Shown: positions 1 through 7,512, counted from the stretch's first letter. The stretch is 8,658 nucleotides of DNA from Desulfobacteraceae bacterium (GCA_007136525.1 SLGU01000083.1:1-8658); one strand, 5' to 3'. The notes: generated by a model from the sequence alone, not told the origin. Numbers and translations are program-made.

Positions 1-49
1 TTTTCCGGACGGACACGAAATAACACCCGGTTTCAAAGGAGATCTATTC

Positions 50-445
50 ATGCGGAAAATCAAGTACGTATTGTGGTTGATTATCGTTGTTTTGCTCGCG
101 GCGTTTATATATCAGAACAATGAGTACTTCATGGACAGGCAAAGCATTTTCGTCAACCTGGGTTTTGATGAAAAAACATCCCCGGAGCTCCCCAACCTGC
201 TCTATTTTGTGGTTGTCTTTCTTGTCGGGTTTATTTTGTCTTTTGTGATGAACTTCTCCGACAGGTGGAAAAAGCGTAAAACCATCAAGCAGCTGAATCA
301 GCAGGTGGATTCGGGCAAAAAGCGGATCGATGAACTGGAAGCCAAGCTGATGGCCGCTCCGGGATCCGGGTACGGCAGCGCGGACAGGTATGGCGGCGGC
401 GACAGGGAGGAAGCCGTGTCCGGTGGTGATCCTTCCCGAGCATGA
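50..445 (+). CDS. LapA/DUF1049-type small inner-membrane protein
   Basis: A 131-residue protein with the LapA-domain layout. A first hydrophobic helix (about residues 7-22) is followed by a short polar loop, a second helix (about 50-68), and then a charged coiled-coil-like segment (about 71-101, with KKRKTIKQLNQQ and RIDELEAKL). In E. coli, LapA works with LapB (YciM) in control of lipopolysaccharide synthesis at the inner membrane; family membership here is inferred from architecture, not from a search. The last ~27 residues are glycine- and serine-rich (GSGYGSADRYGGGD) and probably disordered, making the protein longer than the ~100-residue E. coli LapA. The start is supported by AAAGGAG at 35-41, 8 nt before the ATG. 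With only 49 bp upstream and no visible promoter, it is probably the tail of an operon. No terminator is evident before the repeat that follows. Confidence 0.8.
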   Translation: MRKIKYVLWLIIVVLLAAFIYQNNEYFMDRQSIFVNLGFDEKTSPELPNLLYFVVVFLVGFILSFVMNFSDRWKKRKTIKQLNQQVDSGKKRIDELEAKLMAAPGSGYGSADRYGGGDREEAVSGGDPSRA

Positions 446-490
446 TAACCTTTGCAGCAGACCATTCGAAATACCGGGTGCCGCTATAAA

Positions 491-620
491 TGACGGCTTC
501 GTAAAAAACCCAATATCTGCGTTGCGAGCAATCTTTGAAGAATCTCAGGTACGCATAAGTACTATCAATTCTCCAAAAATTGCTCGCGCCTGGATCTTGA
601 CCTTTTTACAAAGCCGTCTG
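491..620. repeat. Imperfect palindromic repeat, copy A (REP/MITE-like)
   Basis: An elongated inverted repeat. The terminal arms GACGGCTTCGTAAAAA (492-507) and the complement of 603-618 match at 15 of 16 positions. Inner arms GCGAGCAAT (524-532) and ATTGCTCGC (579-587) pair perfectly. The apex is GTAC-N6-GTAC (549-562), and its midpoint coincides with the midpoint of the whole element. The RNA or single strand could therefore fold into one long hairpin. A diverged second copy in reverse orientation lies at 7242-7389. There is no transposase inside, so it is either a non-autonomous element or a dispersed structural repeat. The family name is unknown to me. Confidence 0.8.
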
Positions 621-625
621 AAAAC

Positions 626-643
626 GACTTTACGAGTCCATCA
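626..643. repeat. Extra repeat arm abutting mutS
   Basis: The reverse complement of this stretch reads TGATGGACTCGTAAAGTC. It matches the left terminus of copy A (TGACGGCTTCGTAAA) at 12 of 15 positions. It is therefore a second possible right-hand partner for the left arm of copy A, or the remnant of a nested or adjacent repeat. It ends three bases before the mutS ATG, and the intervening bases are an in-frame TAA stop (644-646). Confidence 0.5.
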
Positions 644-646
644 TAA

Positions 647-3325
647 ATGGGTGATACAAAAGACGTCTTGAAGCCAGCATCGAAAACAACCCCGATGATG
701 AGGCAATACCTGGATATCAAGGAAGCCTATGCCGACTGTATTCTTTTTTACCGGATGGGCGATTTTTACGAGATGTTTTATGAAGATGCGAAGGTTGCCG
801 CCCGCGAGTTGGAAATTGCCCTGACGGCAAGAAACAAGAATGAATCGTCGCCGGTGCCCATGTGCGGCGTGCCCGTGAAAGCCGCTGAAACGTATATCGG
901 GCGGCTGATTGAAAAAGGCTTCCGGGTTGCCGTGTGCGAACAGACGGAAAGCCCGTCCGCTTCAAAAGGGCTTGTCAACAGGGAAGTCGTTCGCGTGGTG
1001 ACGCCCGGAATGGTGCTCAACAATGAACTGCTTGACGCGCGGTCCAACAACTATATCCTTTCGATTTTTCATGATGGCCGGAATTGCGGCCTTTCGTGCC
1101 TTGATTTGTCAACGGGCACATTCCGGTTAACCCAGGCCCCGGACGCCGGGATGCTACTGGATGAAGCCCGCCGTATCGCCCCAAGCGAAGTTCTGCTTCC
1201 TGCATCTGCAAAAGAAAACCCCCATTATGGCCCCTTTTTCGAGTCCTTCCCTGACATGAACCCGCAATACATCGCCGATGACCACTTTGCTCATTCGCCG
1301 GCGCGCCGGAAAATCATGGATCAGTTTAAAACCCGAAGGCTTGACGGCTTCGGGTGTGAAGGCCTTGAAGCGGGTGTCAGCGCCGCTGGCGCGCTTCTGA
1401 GTTATATAGAAGATACCCAGAAGCGCAAACTGGTTCATCTCAGGCCGCCCGAAACCTACAGCCTTGAAAATTATCTGCTCATTGACGAGATCACCTGCCG
1501 GAACCTGGAACTGGTGAAGGCCCTGCAGTCCCAGGGGCGCAAGAATTCGCTTCTGGACGTCATGGACATGACGATGACCGCCATGGGCGGCAGGCGTTTC
1601 GTTCAATGGCTCCGATACCCCCTCATGGACCCGGCCGCCATCACGGCCAGGCTGGATGCGGTCGGGACGATGACCGCACACGGCCATGAAAGGAAAAACG
1701 TCCGCACTGCACTCAAGGCCATATCCGACCTGGAGCGACTTTCGGGGCGGATCGCCATGGGTCAGGCCAGCGCCCGGGACCTTGTATCGCTTTGCCGGTC
1801 CATTCGCCGGCTGCCTGAAATCGTGGCGGCCCTTAAGGATTTTGATGGCTTGTTACAGGCGGATGCCATACAATTTGAAGCGATCGATGCCCTTGCCGAT
1901 GAAATTGAAAAAGCGATTGTGGACGACCCGCCCCATACCGTTACCGAAGGCTTCATGATCCGTTACGGCTATGACCGGCAGCTCGATGAACTCATTGGTA
2001 TCGCCAGGGACGGGAAAGCCTTTATTGCCCGCATCGAGGCCAGGGAGAAAGCGCGCACCGGGATCAATTCGCTCAAGGTGCGATACAACAGGGTTTTCGG
2101 GTATTATATCGAGGTGTCCAAAACACACTTGCCGTCCGTGCCGGATGACTATGTGCGCAAGCAGACCCTTGTCAATGCCGAACGATATATAACCGAAGAG
2201 CTGAAGGATTTTGAAACAAAGGTGCTGACGGCCCAGGAGCGGCGCGCCGCCATGGAGTATGAGATTTTTCAGCAGTTGCGGGCAGCGGTCATGGATAAGA
2301 GCGTCCATGTTCAGGAGGCGGCTGAATACATCGCGCAGGTGGACGTATTGACAGCCCTTGCCGAACTGGCCGAAAAAAATGTCTACTGCCGTCCGAAGAT
2401 CAACACGCGGGGCATTCTCCACATCGAGAACGGCCGCCATCCGGTTGTGGAAAAGCTGACCCCCGGCGGGCGATTCATCCCCAACAGCATCACCATGGAT
2501 AACACCCATAACCAGGTGCTCATCATTACCGGGCCCAATATGGCCGGGAAATCGACGGTTCTCCGCCAGGTGGCGATCATGGTGATCATGGCCCAGATGG
2601 GCGCATTCATTCCGGCCACAAGCGCGGATATCTGTGTCACCGACCGGATATTTACGCGCGTGGGCGCCCTGGACAATCTTTCCATGGGGAAAAGCACGTT
2701 TCTGGTTGAAATGGAGGAAACCGCCAATATCGTAAACAATGCCGGTCCTGACAGCCTGGTGGTAATGGATGAAATCGGCAGGGGAACGTCTACTTATGAC
2801 GGGCTGAGCATTGCCCGCGCGGTTGCCGAATACCTGCATGATCTGCGCGGCACCGGCGTTAAATCGCTTTTTGCGACCCATTACCATGAATTGACGGAAC
2901 TGGAAGAAACCCATTCCCGTGTCAAAAATTACAATATTGCGGTCAGGCAGGTGAATGACGAGATTATTTTTCTCCATCAACTCGAGAAAGGCGCCACAAA
3001 CAGGAGCTACGGCATACAAGTGGCGCGTCTTGCCGGGATGCCGGACGCGGTTATCCGGCGCGCCCGAAAAGTGCTGGCGGGTATCGAGGCCGTTTCCGGG
3101 AACACCGGCAATGGAAAGGAGACAAGCAGCATGGCCACGGAACCGGAGAACTACAGGCAGTTGACGCTTTTTCGCAGGCCTGAAGAAGTGGTGGCCGAGC
3201 TGCTGATGCAGATCGATATTGATCGGATGACCCCTTTGGAGGCCATCAGCTACCTGGACATGCTGCAGAAAGAAATCCGGGCGGCCGGCTCTACTTCTCC
3301 CGGGCGGAAACGGCGCAATGGATAA
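647..3325 (+). CDS. mutS: DNA mismatch repair protein MutS
   Basis: A complete 892-residue MutS ATPase, which recognises mismatches and small loops and licenses repair with MutL. The N-terminal mismatch-binding domain carries the F-Y-E reading motif (F40, E42, within GDFYEMF). The C-terminal ABC-type ATPase has a Walker A loop GPNMAGKST at 629-637 and a Walker B core VVMDE with D708/E709, followed by the GRGTSTYDG signature. FATHYHEL supplies the H-loop. Near the C terminus, QLTLF (838-842) fits a beta-clamp-binding pentapeptide. Length is close to the ~850-residue bacterial norm. The start is fixed by an in-frame TAA immediately upstream (644-646). The next in-frame ATGs (695, 698) already fall in the conserved TPMMRQY block, so 647 is the best start. 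No good Shine-Dalgarno is seen: the leader is a palindromic repeat. The amidase gene follows after 64 bp, so co-transcription is plausible. Confidence 0.98.
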   Translation: MGDTKDVLKPASKTTPMMRQYLDIKEAYADCILFYRMGDFYEMFYEDAKVAARELEIALTARNKNESSPVPMCGVPVKAAETYIGRLIEKGFRVAVCEQTESPSASKGLVNREVVRVVTPGMVLNNELLDARSNNYILSIFHDGRNCGLSCLDLSTGTFRLTQAPDAGMLLDEARRIAPSEVLLPASAKENPHYGPFFESFPDMNPQYIADDHFAHSPARRKIMDQFKTRRLDGFGCEGLEAGVSAAGALLSYIEDTQKRKLVHLRPPETYSLENYLLIDEITCRNLELVKALQSQGRKNSLLDVMDMTMTAMGGRRFVQWLRYPLMDPAAITARLDAVGTMTAHGHERKNVRTALKAISDLERLSGRIAMGQASARDLVSLCRSIRRLPEIVAALKDFDGLLQADAIQFEAIDALADEIEKAIVDDPPHTVTEGFMIRYGYDRQLDELIGIARDGKAFIARIEAREKARTGINSLKVRYNRVFGYYIEVSKTHLPSVPDDYVRKQTLVNAERYITEELKDFETKVLTAQERRAAMEYEIFQQLRAAVMDKSVHVQEAAEYIAQVDVLTALAELAEKNVYCRPKINTRGILHIENGRHPVVEKLTPGGRFIPNSITMDNTHNQVLIITGPNMAGKSTVLRQVAIMVIMAQMGAFIPATSADICVTDRIFTRVGALDNLSMGKSTFLVEMEETANIVNNAGPDSLVVMDEIGRGTSTYDGLSIARAVAEYLHDLRGTGVKSLFATHYHELTELEETHSRVKNYNIAVRQVNDEIIFLHQLEKGATNRSYGIQVARLAGMPDAVIRRARKVLAGIEAVSGNTGNGKETSSMATEPENYRQLTLFRRPEEVVAELLMQIDIDRMTPLEAISYLDMLQKEIRAAGSTSPGRKRRNG

Positions 3326-3389
3326 TGACCGTGCATGCGAAAAACCGTGAGGGTCCCGAAAACAGGGATACAGGAAAGATATTTTCCGT

Positions 3390-5372
3390 ATGACAAAAAA
3401 AACCGTTTTTTCAGCAATCCTTATCTGTGCGGTCCTGATCCTCTGCGCGTGCGCCACCACCGGGGCCTCCCCCGAGCAGCGCTATTTCGAGGCGGAAGCG
3501 TGCTACAAACAACTCTCGGAAGATATTGAAAAGCAGAAATACCGCAGCTACTGGCTGAACTGCATCCGGCAGTTCGAATCGGTGACCCGTGCGGAGCCCG
3601 ACGGATCGTGGGCCGCGGCAGGGCTCTACATGGCCGGTCGTTTGTATGGCGAACTCCACGCCCTTTCCCACAAACCCGCCGATTCGCATAATGCCCGCTC
3701 ATTGCTCGAAAAGGTCCGGACAGGCTATCCCCACAGCGCTTACAGCCAGCGCGCCGCGGCTGATCTGAAAGGCATGGCGGAGAAAAGCCGGGGCCCGGAC
3801 CCGGCTGAGAAAGCGAAAAACCAATATTTCGCAGCCGAATCCATGTATAAGGACCTGAAGCGGTCCCCGGAAAAGCAGAAGTACCGGTCTTACTGGCTTG
3901 AAACGATCCGTGAATTCGAAACGGCAATCGAGATCGACCCCAAAGGTCCGTGGGCGGCGGCCGGCTTGTTCCGGACGGGGGAGCTATACCGGGAGCTTTA
4001 CAGCCATTCCTACAGCCCTGCAGATGAAATGAAAGCCGAGCAGATCTTCAGGGAAGTTGTCCGGCGTTACCCGGACAGTGTCTACAGCCAACGCGCGGAA
4101 GTCTCCATAAGAAGCCGGTCCTCTCCGGATGACCCCATTGCCCGGCTCACGGGGGTTGAGACGACATCCGGAACGGTGGTGGCGCCCGGGGAAAAGCCGG
4201 ACAAGAACCCTTTATCGGGTGATCCCACAACGGTAACCGGGATCCGCTACTGGTCCAACCCGGATTACACCCGGATTGTCATTGATGCCAACCAGGAAAC
4301 GGATTATATCAGCCATTTTCTGAAAAAAGACCCGGCCATCAATCTGCATCATGAACGGCTGTACGTGGATCTTGAAAAAAGCCGGCTTTCCGAGTCCATA
4401 CAGCGCAGGATGAGCATCGATGACACCCATTTGAAGGATGTGCGGGCGGGGCAGTTTACGCCGGATACGGTCCGGGTGGTCGTGGATATCAAATCGTTTG
4501 AGGATTACAATGTATTCGCCCTGAAAAATCCATTCCGGATCGTGATCGACGTGCGCGGCAAGGCGGAGGAAAAAGCGCCGCCGGCACCGTCAACTGAAAC
4601 GTATTTTACCGGCGAGATCGAAGGCGAAACGGATTCTGCATCTCTCGTCCGTCAGTTGGCACTGGGTGTGCGGCGGGTGGTGATCGATCCCGGCCACGGC
4701 GGCAGGGATTACGGCGCCCCCGGCGCCATACCCGGCGTCCATGAAAAAGATGTCGTGCTGGCAATTTCAAAAAGGCTGGCTGAAAAAATCAGAAGGGATC
4801 TTGGCCTGGAGGTCATCATGACCCGGACAACGGACACGTACCTCACCCTGGAGGAGCGCACGGCCATAGCCAACACGCACAGGGCGGATCTGTTCATATC
4901 CATTCATGCCAATGCATCGAGAAACAGAAATGCCCACGGCATTGAAACTTTCTTTTTGAACCTGACCACGGATAACGAATCCATTGCCGTAGCGGCAAGG
5001 GAAAATGCCACGTCAGAGAAAAACATCAGTGAATTGCAGGAAATACTCAACGACCTCATGCGAAACGCCAAGATCAACGAGTCCAGCCGGTTGGCGACTT
5101 ATGTCCAGCGGTCGATGTACACCAATGTTTCCGCCCAATATAACCCCACGGTGAACAGGGGGGTCAAGTACGCGCCGTTTTATGTCCTGCTCGGCGCCCA
5201 TATGCCCTCGATTCTTGTGGAAGCCGGTTTTATCAGCAACCCGCGTGAGTGCCGTCGGCTCACCGACCCGGAATATCAGAAGGCCCTTTGCAACGGCATT
5301 GTTGAAGGGATACGGTCTTTTATCAATGAAACCAAGCCATCGGCAATGGTCTCCACCGAAAAAAACAGCTGA
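3390..5372 (+). CDS. N-acetylmuramoyl-L-alanine amidase lipoprotein (AMIN + Amidase_3, AmiC-like)
   Basis: A 660-residue enzyme predicted to cleave the amide between N-acetylmuramic acid and the stem peptide, typically for daughter-cell separation. The N terminus is a lipoprotein signal: a hydrophobic stretch 6-18, then lipobox L-C-A-C with Cys21 and Ala at +2, suggesting outer-membrane anchoring. Residues 32-125 and 146-239 are two helical TPR-like repeats that align without gaps at a period of 114. An AMIN domain (about 282-391, starting VTGIRYWSN), a peptidoglycan/envelope-targeting module, follows. The Amidase_3 domain (about 429-645) shows zinc ligands H436 (DPGHGG), E452 (HEKD) and H506 (SIHAN), and catalytic E611 (VEAGFISN). 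The helical insertion NESIAVAARENATSEKN...LMRNAK resembles the autoinhibitory segment of AmiA/B/C enzymes, so a LytM-type activator is likely needed; none is in this window. AGGAAAG (3372-3378) lies 11 nt before the ATG. E. coli AmiB/AmiC are soluble periplasmic proteins, so the lipid anchor is notable. Confidence 0.95.
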   Translation: MTKKTVFSAILICAVLILCACATTGASPEQRYFEAEACYKQLSEDIEKQKYRSYWLNCIRQFESVTRAEPDGSWAAAGLYMAGRLYGELHALSHKPADSHNARSLLEKVRTGYPHSAYSQRAAADLKGMAEKSRGPDPAEKAKNQYFAAESMYKDLKRSPEKQKYRSYWLETIREFETAIEIDPKGPWAAAGLFRTGELYRELYSHSYSPADEMKAEQIFREVVRRYPDSVYSQRAEVSIRSRSSPDDPIARLTGVETTSGTVVAPGEKPDKNPLSGDPTTVTGIRYWSNPDYTRIVIDANQETDYISHFLKKDPAINLHHERLYVDLEKSRLSESIQRRMSIDDTHLKDVRAGQFTPDTVRVVVDIKSFEDYNVFALKNPFRIVIDVRGKAEEKAPPAPSTETYFTGEIEGETDSASLVRQLALGVRRVVIDPGHGGRDYGAPGAIPGVHEKDVVLAISKRLAEKIRRDLGLEVIMTRTTDTYLTLEERTAIANTHRADLFISIHANASRNRNAHGIETFFLNLTTDNESIAVAARENATSEKNISELQEILNDLMRNAKINESSRLATYVQRSMYTNVSAQYNPTVNRGVKYAPFYVLLGAHMPSILVEAGFISNPRECRRLTDPEYQKALCNGIVEGIRSFINETKPSAMVSTEKNS

Positions 5373-5398
5373 CAAAAAGCCGCTTCAAATTCTCAGAT

Positions 5399-5423
5399 CC
5401 GGTTCGATGGGGTTTTGAACCGG
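5399..5423 (+). other. Small hairpin in the amidase-purB gap
   Basis: CCGGTTC (5399-5405) and GAACCGG (5417-5423) form a perfect 7-bp stem around an 11-nt loop. There is no T-run after it, so it does not qualify as an ordinary intrinsic terminator. It may be an RNA-stability or processing structure, or chance. Confidence 0.35.
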
Positions 5424-5450
5424 CACCTGCTATCATAACGCAAACAGATA

Positions 5451-5454
5451 AGGA
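5451..5454 (+). promoter_or_regulatory. Ribosome binding site deciding the purB start
   Basis: AGGA directly abuts an upstream ATG at 5455, leaving zero spacing, but sits 6 nt before the in-frame ATG at 5461. The second ATG is therefore the likelier initiation codon. Confidence 0.6.
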
Positions 5455-5460
5455 ATGAAG

Positions 5461-6834
5461 ATGGGTATTGATTCAATTTCCGTCCTGGATGGACGGTATC
5501 GGCATTATACGGACGCCCTGGGTGAGATTTTTTCGGAGTACGGGCTCATCAAGAGCAGGATCTACGTTGAAACACAGTGGCTCAAGTTTCTTCTGTATGA
5601 ACTGAAACTCGACCATTGTGATGACAGTCTGCTGGCGTTTCTTGACCGTATCCATGAAACATTTGATCCTGAATGCGCCCTGGCGGTCAAAGCCATAGAA
5701 GCCGAGACCAACCACGATGTAAAGGCTGTGGAATACTATATCAAGCAGCAGCTCGTGGATGGGGGATATGACCGTATCCGGGAATGGGTCCATTTTGCAT
5801 GCACTTCCGATGACATCAACAATACCGCTTACGCCCTGATGCTCAAATCGGGAAGAGACCAGGTCGTGCCGGTCATACGGCAGGTGCAGGAAAAAATGGA
5901 GCAGATGGCGCGTCAATATAAAAGCCTGCCGATGATGGCCCGGACCCATGGCCAGCCCGCAACGCCGACAACGGTGGGCAAGGAGATGGTCAATTTTGCA
6001 TGGCGGATCCGTATGGAAACCGACAGCCTTGCGTCGCTTCCCGTTTCGGGCAAGTTCAACGGGGCCAGCGGCAATTTCAATGCGCACCATTTTGCCTTGC
6101 CCGATATTGACTGGATATCCGCCAGCAAACGATTCCTGAGTCATTACCTGGGGCTCGAGCCCCTGTTTTACACGACACAGATCAATCCTTCCAACCACCT
6201 CTCCGCGATCCTGCACGCCATGGTTAGGATTGCAGCCGTTTTCATAGATCTTGACCGGGACATGTGGGGGTATATATCGCTGGGTTATTTCACCCAGAAA
6301 CTGAAGGAAGGCGAAGTGGGATCTTCCACCATGCCCCACAAGGTCAATCCCATCGATTTTGAAAACAGTGAAGGCAATATGGGGCTGGCCATTTCAATGA
6401 TGGAGCACATGGCGGTCAAGCTACTGATTTCCCGTTTTCAAAGGGATTTGAGCGACAGCACCGTATTGCGCAACCTGGGTGTTCTGTTCGGCTACCTCAT
6501 GGTCGGTTTGAAAAGCACGCTCAAGGGGCTCGGCAAGCTTGCCGTCAACGCACCTGCAATTCAAAAAGACCTGGCTGATAATCTCGAGCTCCTTGCCGAG
6601 CCCGTGCAGACCGCCATGCGCCTCCATGGCGAGGGCAGCCCTTACGAGAAGCTGAAAGCATTGACCCGCGGCAGAAAAATCACCCGGGAGGATCTCAAGG
6701 TTTTTGTAAGCAGCCTTGAAAGCCTTCCGGAGACTTTGAAGGGCCGGATTGCCGGGATGCAGCCCGCCGATTATACGGGTCTTGCAGAAAAACTCGTTGA
6801 GCAGTATTTCGGCTCTCCGGATAAACCCAGATGA
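5461..6834 (+). CDS. purB: Adenylosuccinate lyase (E. coli PurB type)
   Basis: A 457-residue enzyme from the preferred start (459 from the alternative ATG at 5455). It cleaves SAICAR to AICAR plus fumarate in de novo purine synthesis, and adenylosuccinate to AMP plus fumarate; it is cytosolic and normally a homotetramer. It belongs to the fumarase/aspartase superfamily. The signature GSSTMPHKVNPIDFENSEGN contains the catalytic serine of the mobile loop (S288/S289 pair). ARTHGQPATPTT carries the active-site histidine H163. Other matching blocks are TNHDVKAVEY, FACTSDDINN, QRDLSDSTVLRNLGV and LAEPVQT. This is the ~456-residue E. coli-like class rather than the shorter Bacillus-like class, and the length agrees. 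A gap of about 90 bp separates it from the amidase gene, with no clear promoter. No other purine gene is present here. Confidence 0.97.
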   Translation: MGIDSISVLDGRYRHYTDALGEIFSEYGLIKSRIYVETQWLKFLLYELKLDHCDDSLLAFLDRIHETFDPECALAVKAIEAETNHDVKAVEYYIKQQLVDGGYDRIREWVHFACTSDDINNTAYALMLKSGRDQVVPVIRQVQEKMEQMARQYKSLPMMARTHGQPATPTTVGKEMVNFAWRIRMETDSLASLPVSGKFNGASGNFNAHHFALPDIDWISASKRFLSHYLGLEPLFYTTQINPSNHLSAILHAMVRIAAVFIDLDRDMWGYISLGYFTQKLKEGEVGSSTMPHKVNPIDFENSEGNMGLAISMMEHMAVKLLISRFQRDLSDSTVLRNLGVLFGYLMVGLKSTLKGLGKLAVNAPAIQKDLADNLELLAEPVQTAMRLHGEGSPYEKLKALTRGRKITREDLKVFVSSLESLPETLKGRIAGMQPADYTGLAEKLVEQYFGSPDKPR

Positions 6835-6913
6835 CTTTCTTGCCGTTCGAAAACAGTTTTTTCCGGAAGGGCTGAAAACGCATGCATTGATACACCCTGC
6901 CGGCAAGGAAAGT
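6834..6913. repeat. Split inverted repeat just after purB
   Basis: ACTTTCTTGCCG (6834-6845, starting on the last base of the purB stop codon) is complementary to CGGCAAGGAAAGT (6901-6913) with one bulged base. The intervening region is 55 nt. The fold could protect or end the purB transcript, but it has no following T-tract, so I do not call it a terminator. Confidence 0.35.
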
Positions 6914-7050
6914 ATTGACTTTATGGTTTAATTTAAATAAGAATGAAGTAAATAAAGTCTTTTTCAGAGTGGATCAGGTTTGAGCGCTTTCCAAGCGGCT
7001 GATAAATGGGCAAAATCGGTTTTTCGTAAAATCATCAGGCATATAGTTCG

Positions 7051-7063
7051 GCAGAAATTCTGC
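7051..7063. promoter_or_regulatory. Operator-like 13-nt palindrome
   Basis: GCAGAA-A-TTCTGC is a perfect inverted repeat with one central base in the AT-rich non-coding stretch. It is 35 nt before the weak ORF at 7098. The shape suits a dimeric DNA-binding protein, but no regulator is known for it and chance is possible. Confidence 0.2.
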
Positions 7064-7097
7064 TCATACAATGCCATCAGTCTCCATCAGGTTATAG

Positions 7098-7241
7098 ATG
7101 AGTTGTTATGAAATTCCGTTATCTGGTTTCCCGTCCCTTTACGGCCTGTTGCTGTCCGGGTTGGTTTTAAGTGCTTTTTTTTATTGTTCAAAATTTTTTA
7201 ATAATTTAAATTTTGACGACATTGTAAACAGTCGAAACTGA
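7098..7241 (+). CDS. Possible 47-residue single-helix membrane protein (weak)
   Basis: The ORF starts with ATG at 7098 and ends with TGA at 7239-7241. The predicted product has a polar start (MSCYEIPLSG), a hydrophobic run at about residues 14-30 (LYGLLLSGLVLSAFFYC) and a polar tail rich in Asn and Asp. It would be a single membrane-spanning peptide. Support is poor: the only Shine-Dalgarno candidate is AGG (7089-7091), and there is no recognisable family. The AT-rich codons (TTT, TTA, AAT) differ from neighbouring genes. It ends exactly where repeat copy B begins, so the repeat may have truncated a longer gene or supplied its end. A chance ORF in AT-rich DNA is the main alternative. Confidence 0.2.
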   Translation: MSCYEIPLSGFPSLYGLLLSGLVLSAFFYCSKFFNNLNFDDIVNSRN

Positions 7242-7389
7242 GATGGCGTCGTTACAAGTTCAGGATCAAGGCGCGCGAATCTTGAGTAATTGAGCGTACT
7301 GGGTCGTACGTGTATGTCTACAAGGCGTAAGCCGCAAATTTTTCAAGATGATGCGTAACGCAGGTATTGCACTTTTTACGAAGCCATCA
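7242..7389. repeat. Imperfect palindromic repeat, copy B (reverse orientation)
   Basis: Read on the minus strand it begins TGATGGCTTCGTAAAAAG and aligns with copy A (491-620) through the terminal arm, a shared CAATAyCTGCGTTrCG block, the apex GTAC-N6-GTAC (7296-7309) and the distal GCGCGCCTTGATCCTGA-like block. Its own termini match as inverted repeats at 15 of 18 positions (7242-7259 against 7372-7389). It is about 18 bp longer than copy A, with extra sequence around 7310-7345, so the apex is off-centre. There is no ORF inside. Confidence 0.75.
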
Positions 7390-7503
7390 AATTTTCAATG
7401 AGTATCTAATAACGTACGACGCTCTGTATTTCAGTGCCGTGAAAAATTGTTCGAATGCTGTTTGATGAAAGAATCTTGCATAGAAGGATAAGCGCTTCAA
7501 TTA

Positions 7504-7512
7504 AAGGGGTGA
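7504..7512 (+). promoter_or_regulatory. Ribosome binding site of the Roadblock gene
   Basis: AAGGGGTGA closely matches the anti-Shine-Dalgarno complement and lies 6 nt before the ATG at 7519. A second purine-rich run, AAGGA (7514-7518), touches the ATG and is too close to serve this start. No other in-frame start fits better. Confidence 0.6.

Noticed and set aside
1..23. Possible 3' end of an upstream gene (frame 3 reading FRTDTK then TAA at 21-23).
   Set aside because: Six codons are too few to tell a real C terminus from chance.
491..620. Copy A as an intrinsic terminator of the lapA operon or a CRISPR unit.
   Set aside because: The T-run lies inside the arm rather than after the stem, and there is no regularly spaced repeat-spacer pattern.
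390..671. 93-codon ORF between lapA and mutS.
   Set aside because: It overlaps both genes and is mostly translated palindromic repeat; no family resemblance.
1853..3460. Very long minus-strand ORF (535 codons) opposite mutS.
   Set aside because: It lies antisense to conserved MutS motifs, and its translation resembles low-complexity shadow sequence; the plus-strand gene fully explains the region.
5473..6339. Minus-strand 288-codon ORF opposite purB.
   Set aside because: It is the shadow of a well-conserved enzyme gene, with no domain or ribosome binding site.
6749..6931. 60-codon plus-strand ORF running past the purB stop.
   Set aside because: The first half overlaps purB in another frame. 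The tail looks somewhat protein-like (DDFLAVRKQFFPEG), but it has no start of its own and no recognised family.
7213..7241. TTGACG as a promoter -35 element.
   Set aside because: No acceptable -10 hexamer occurs at 16-18 nt spacing.
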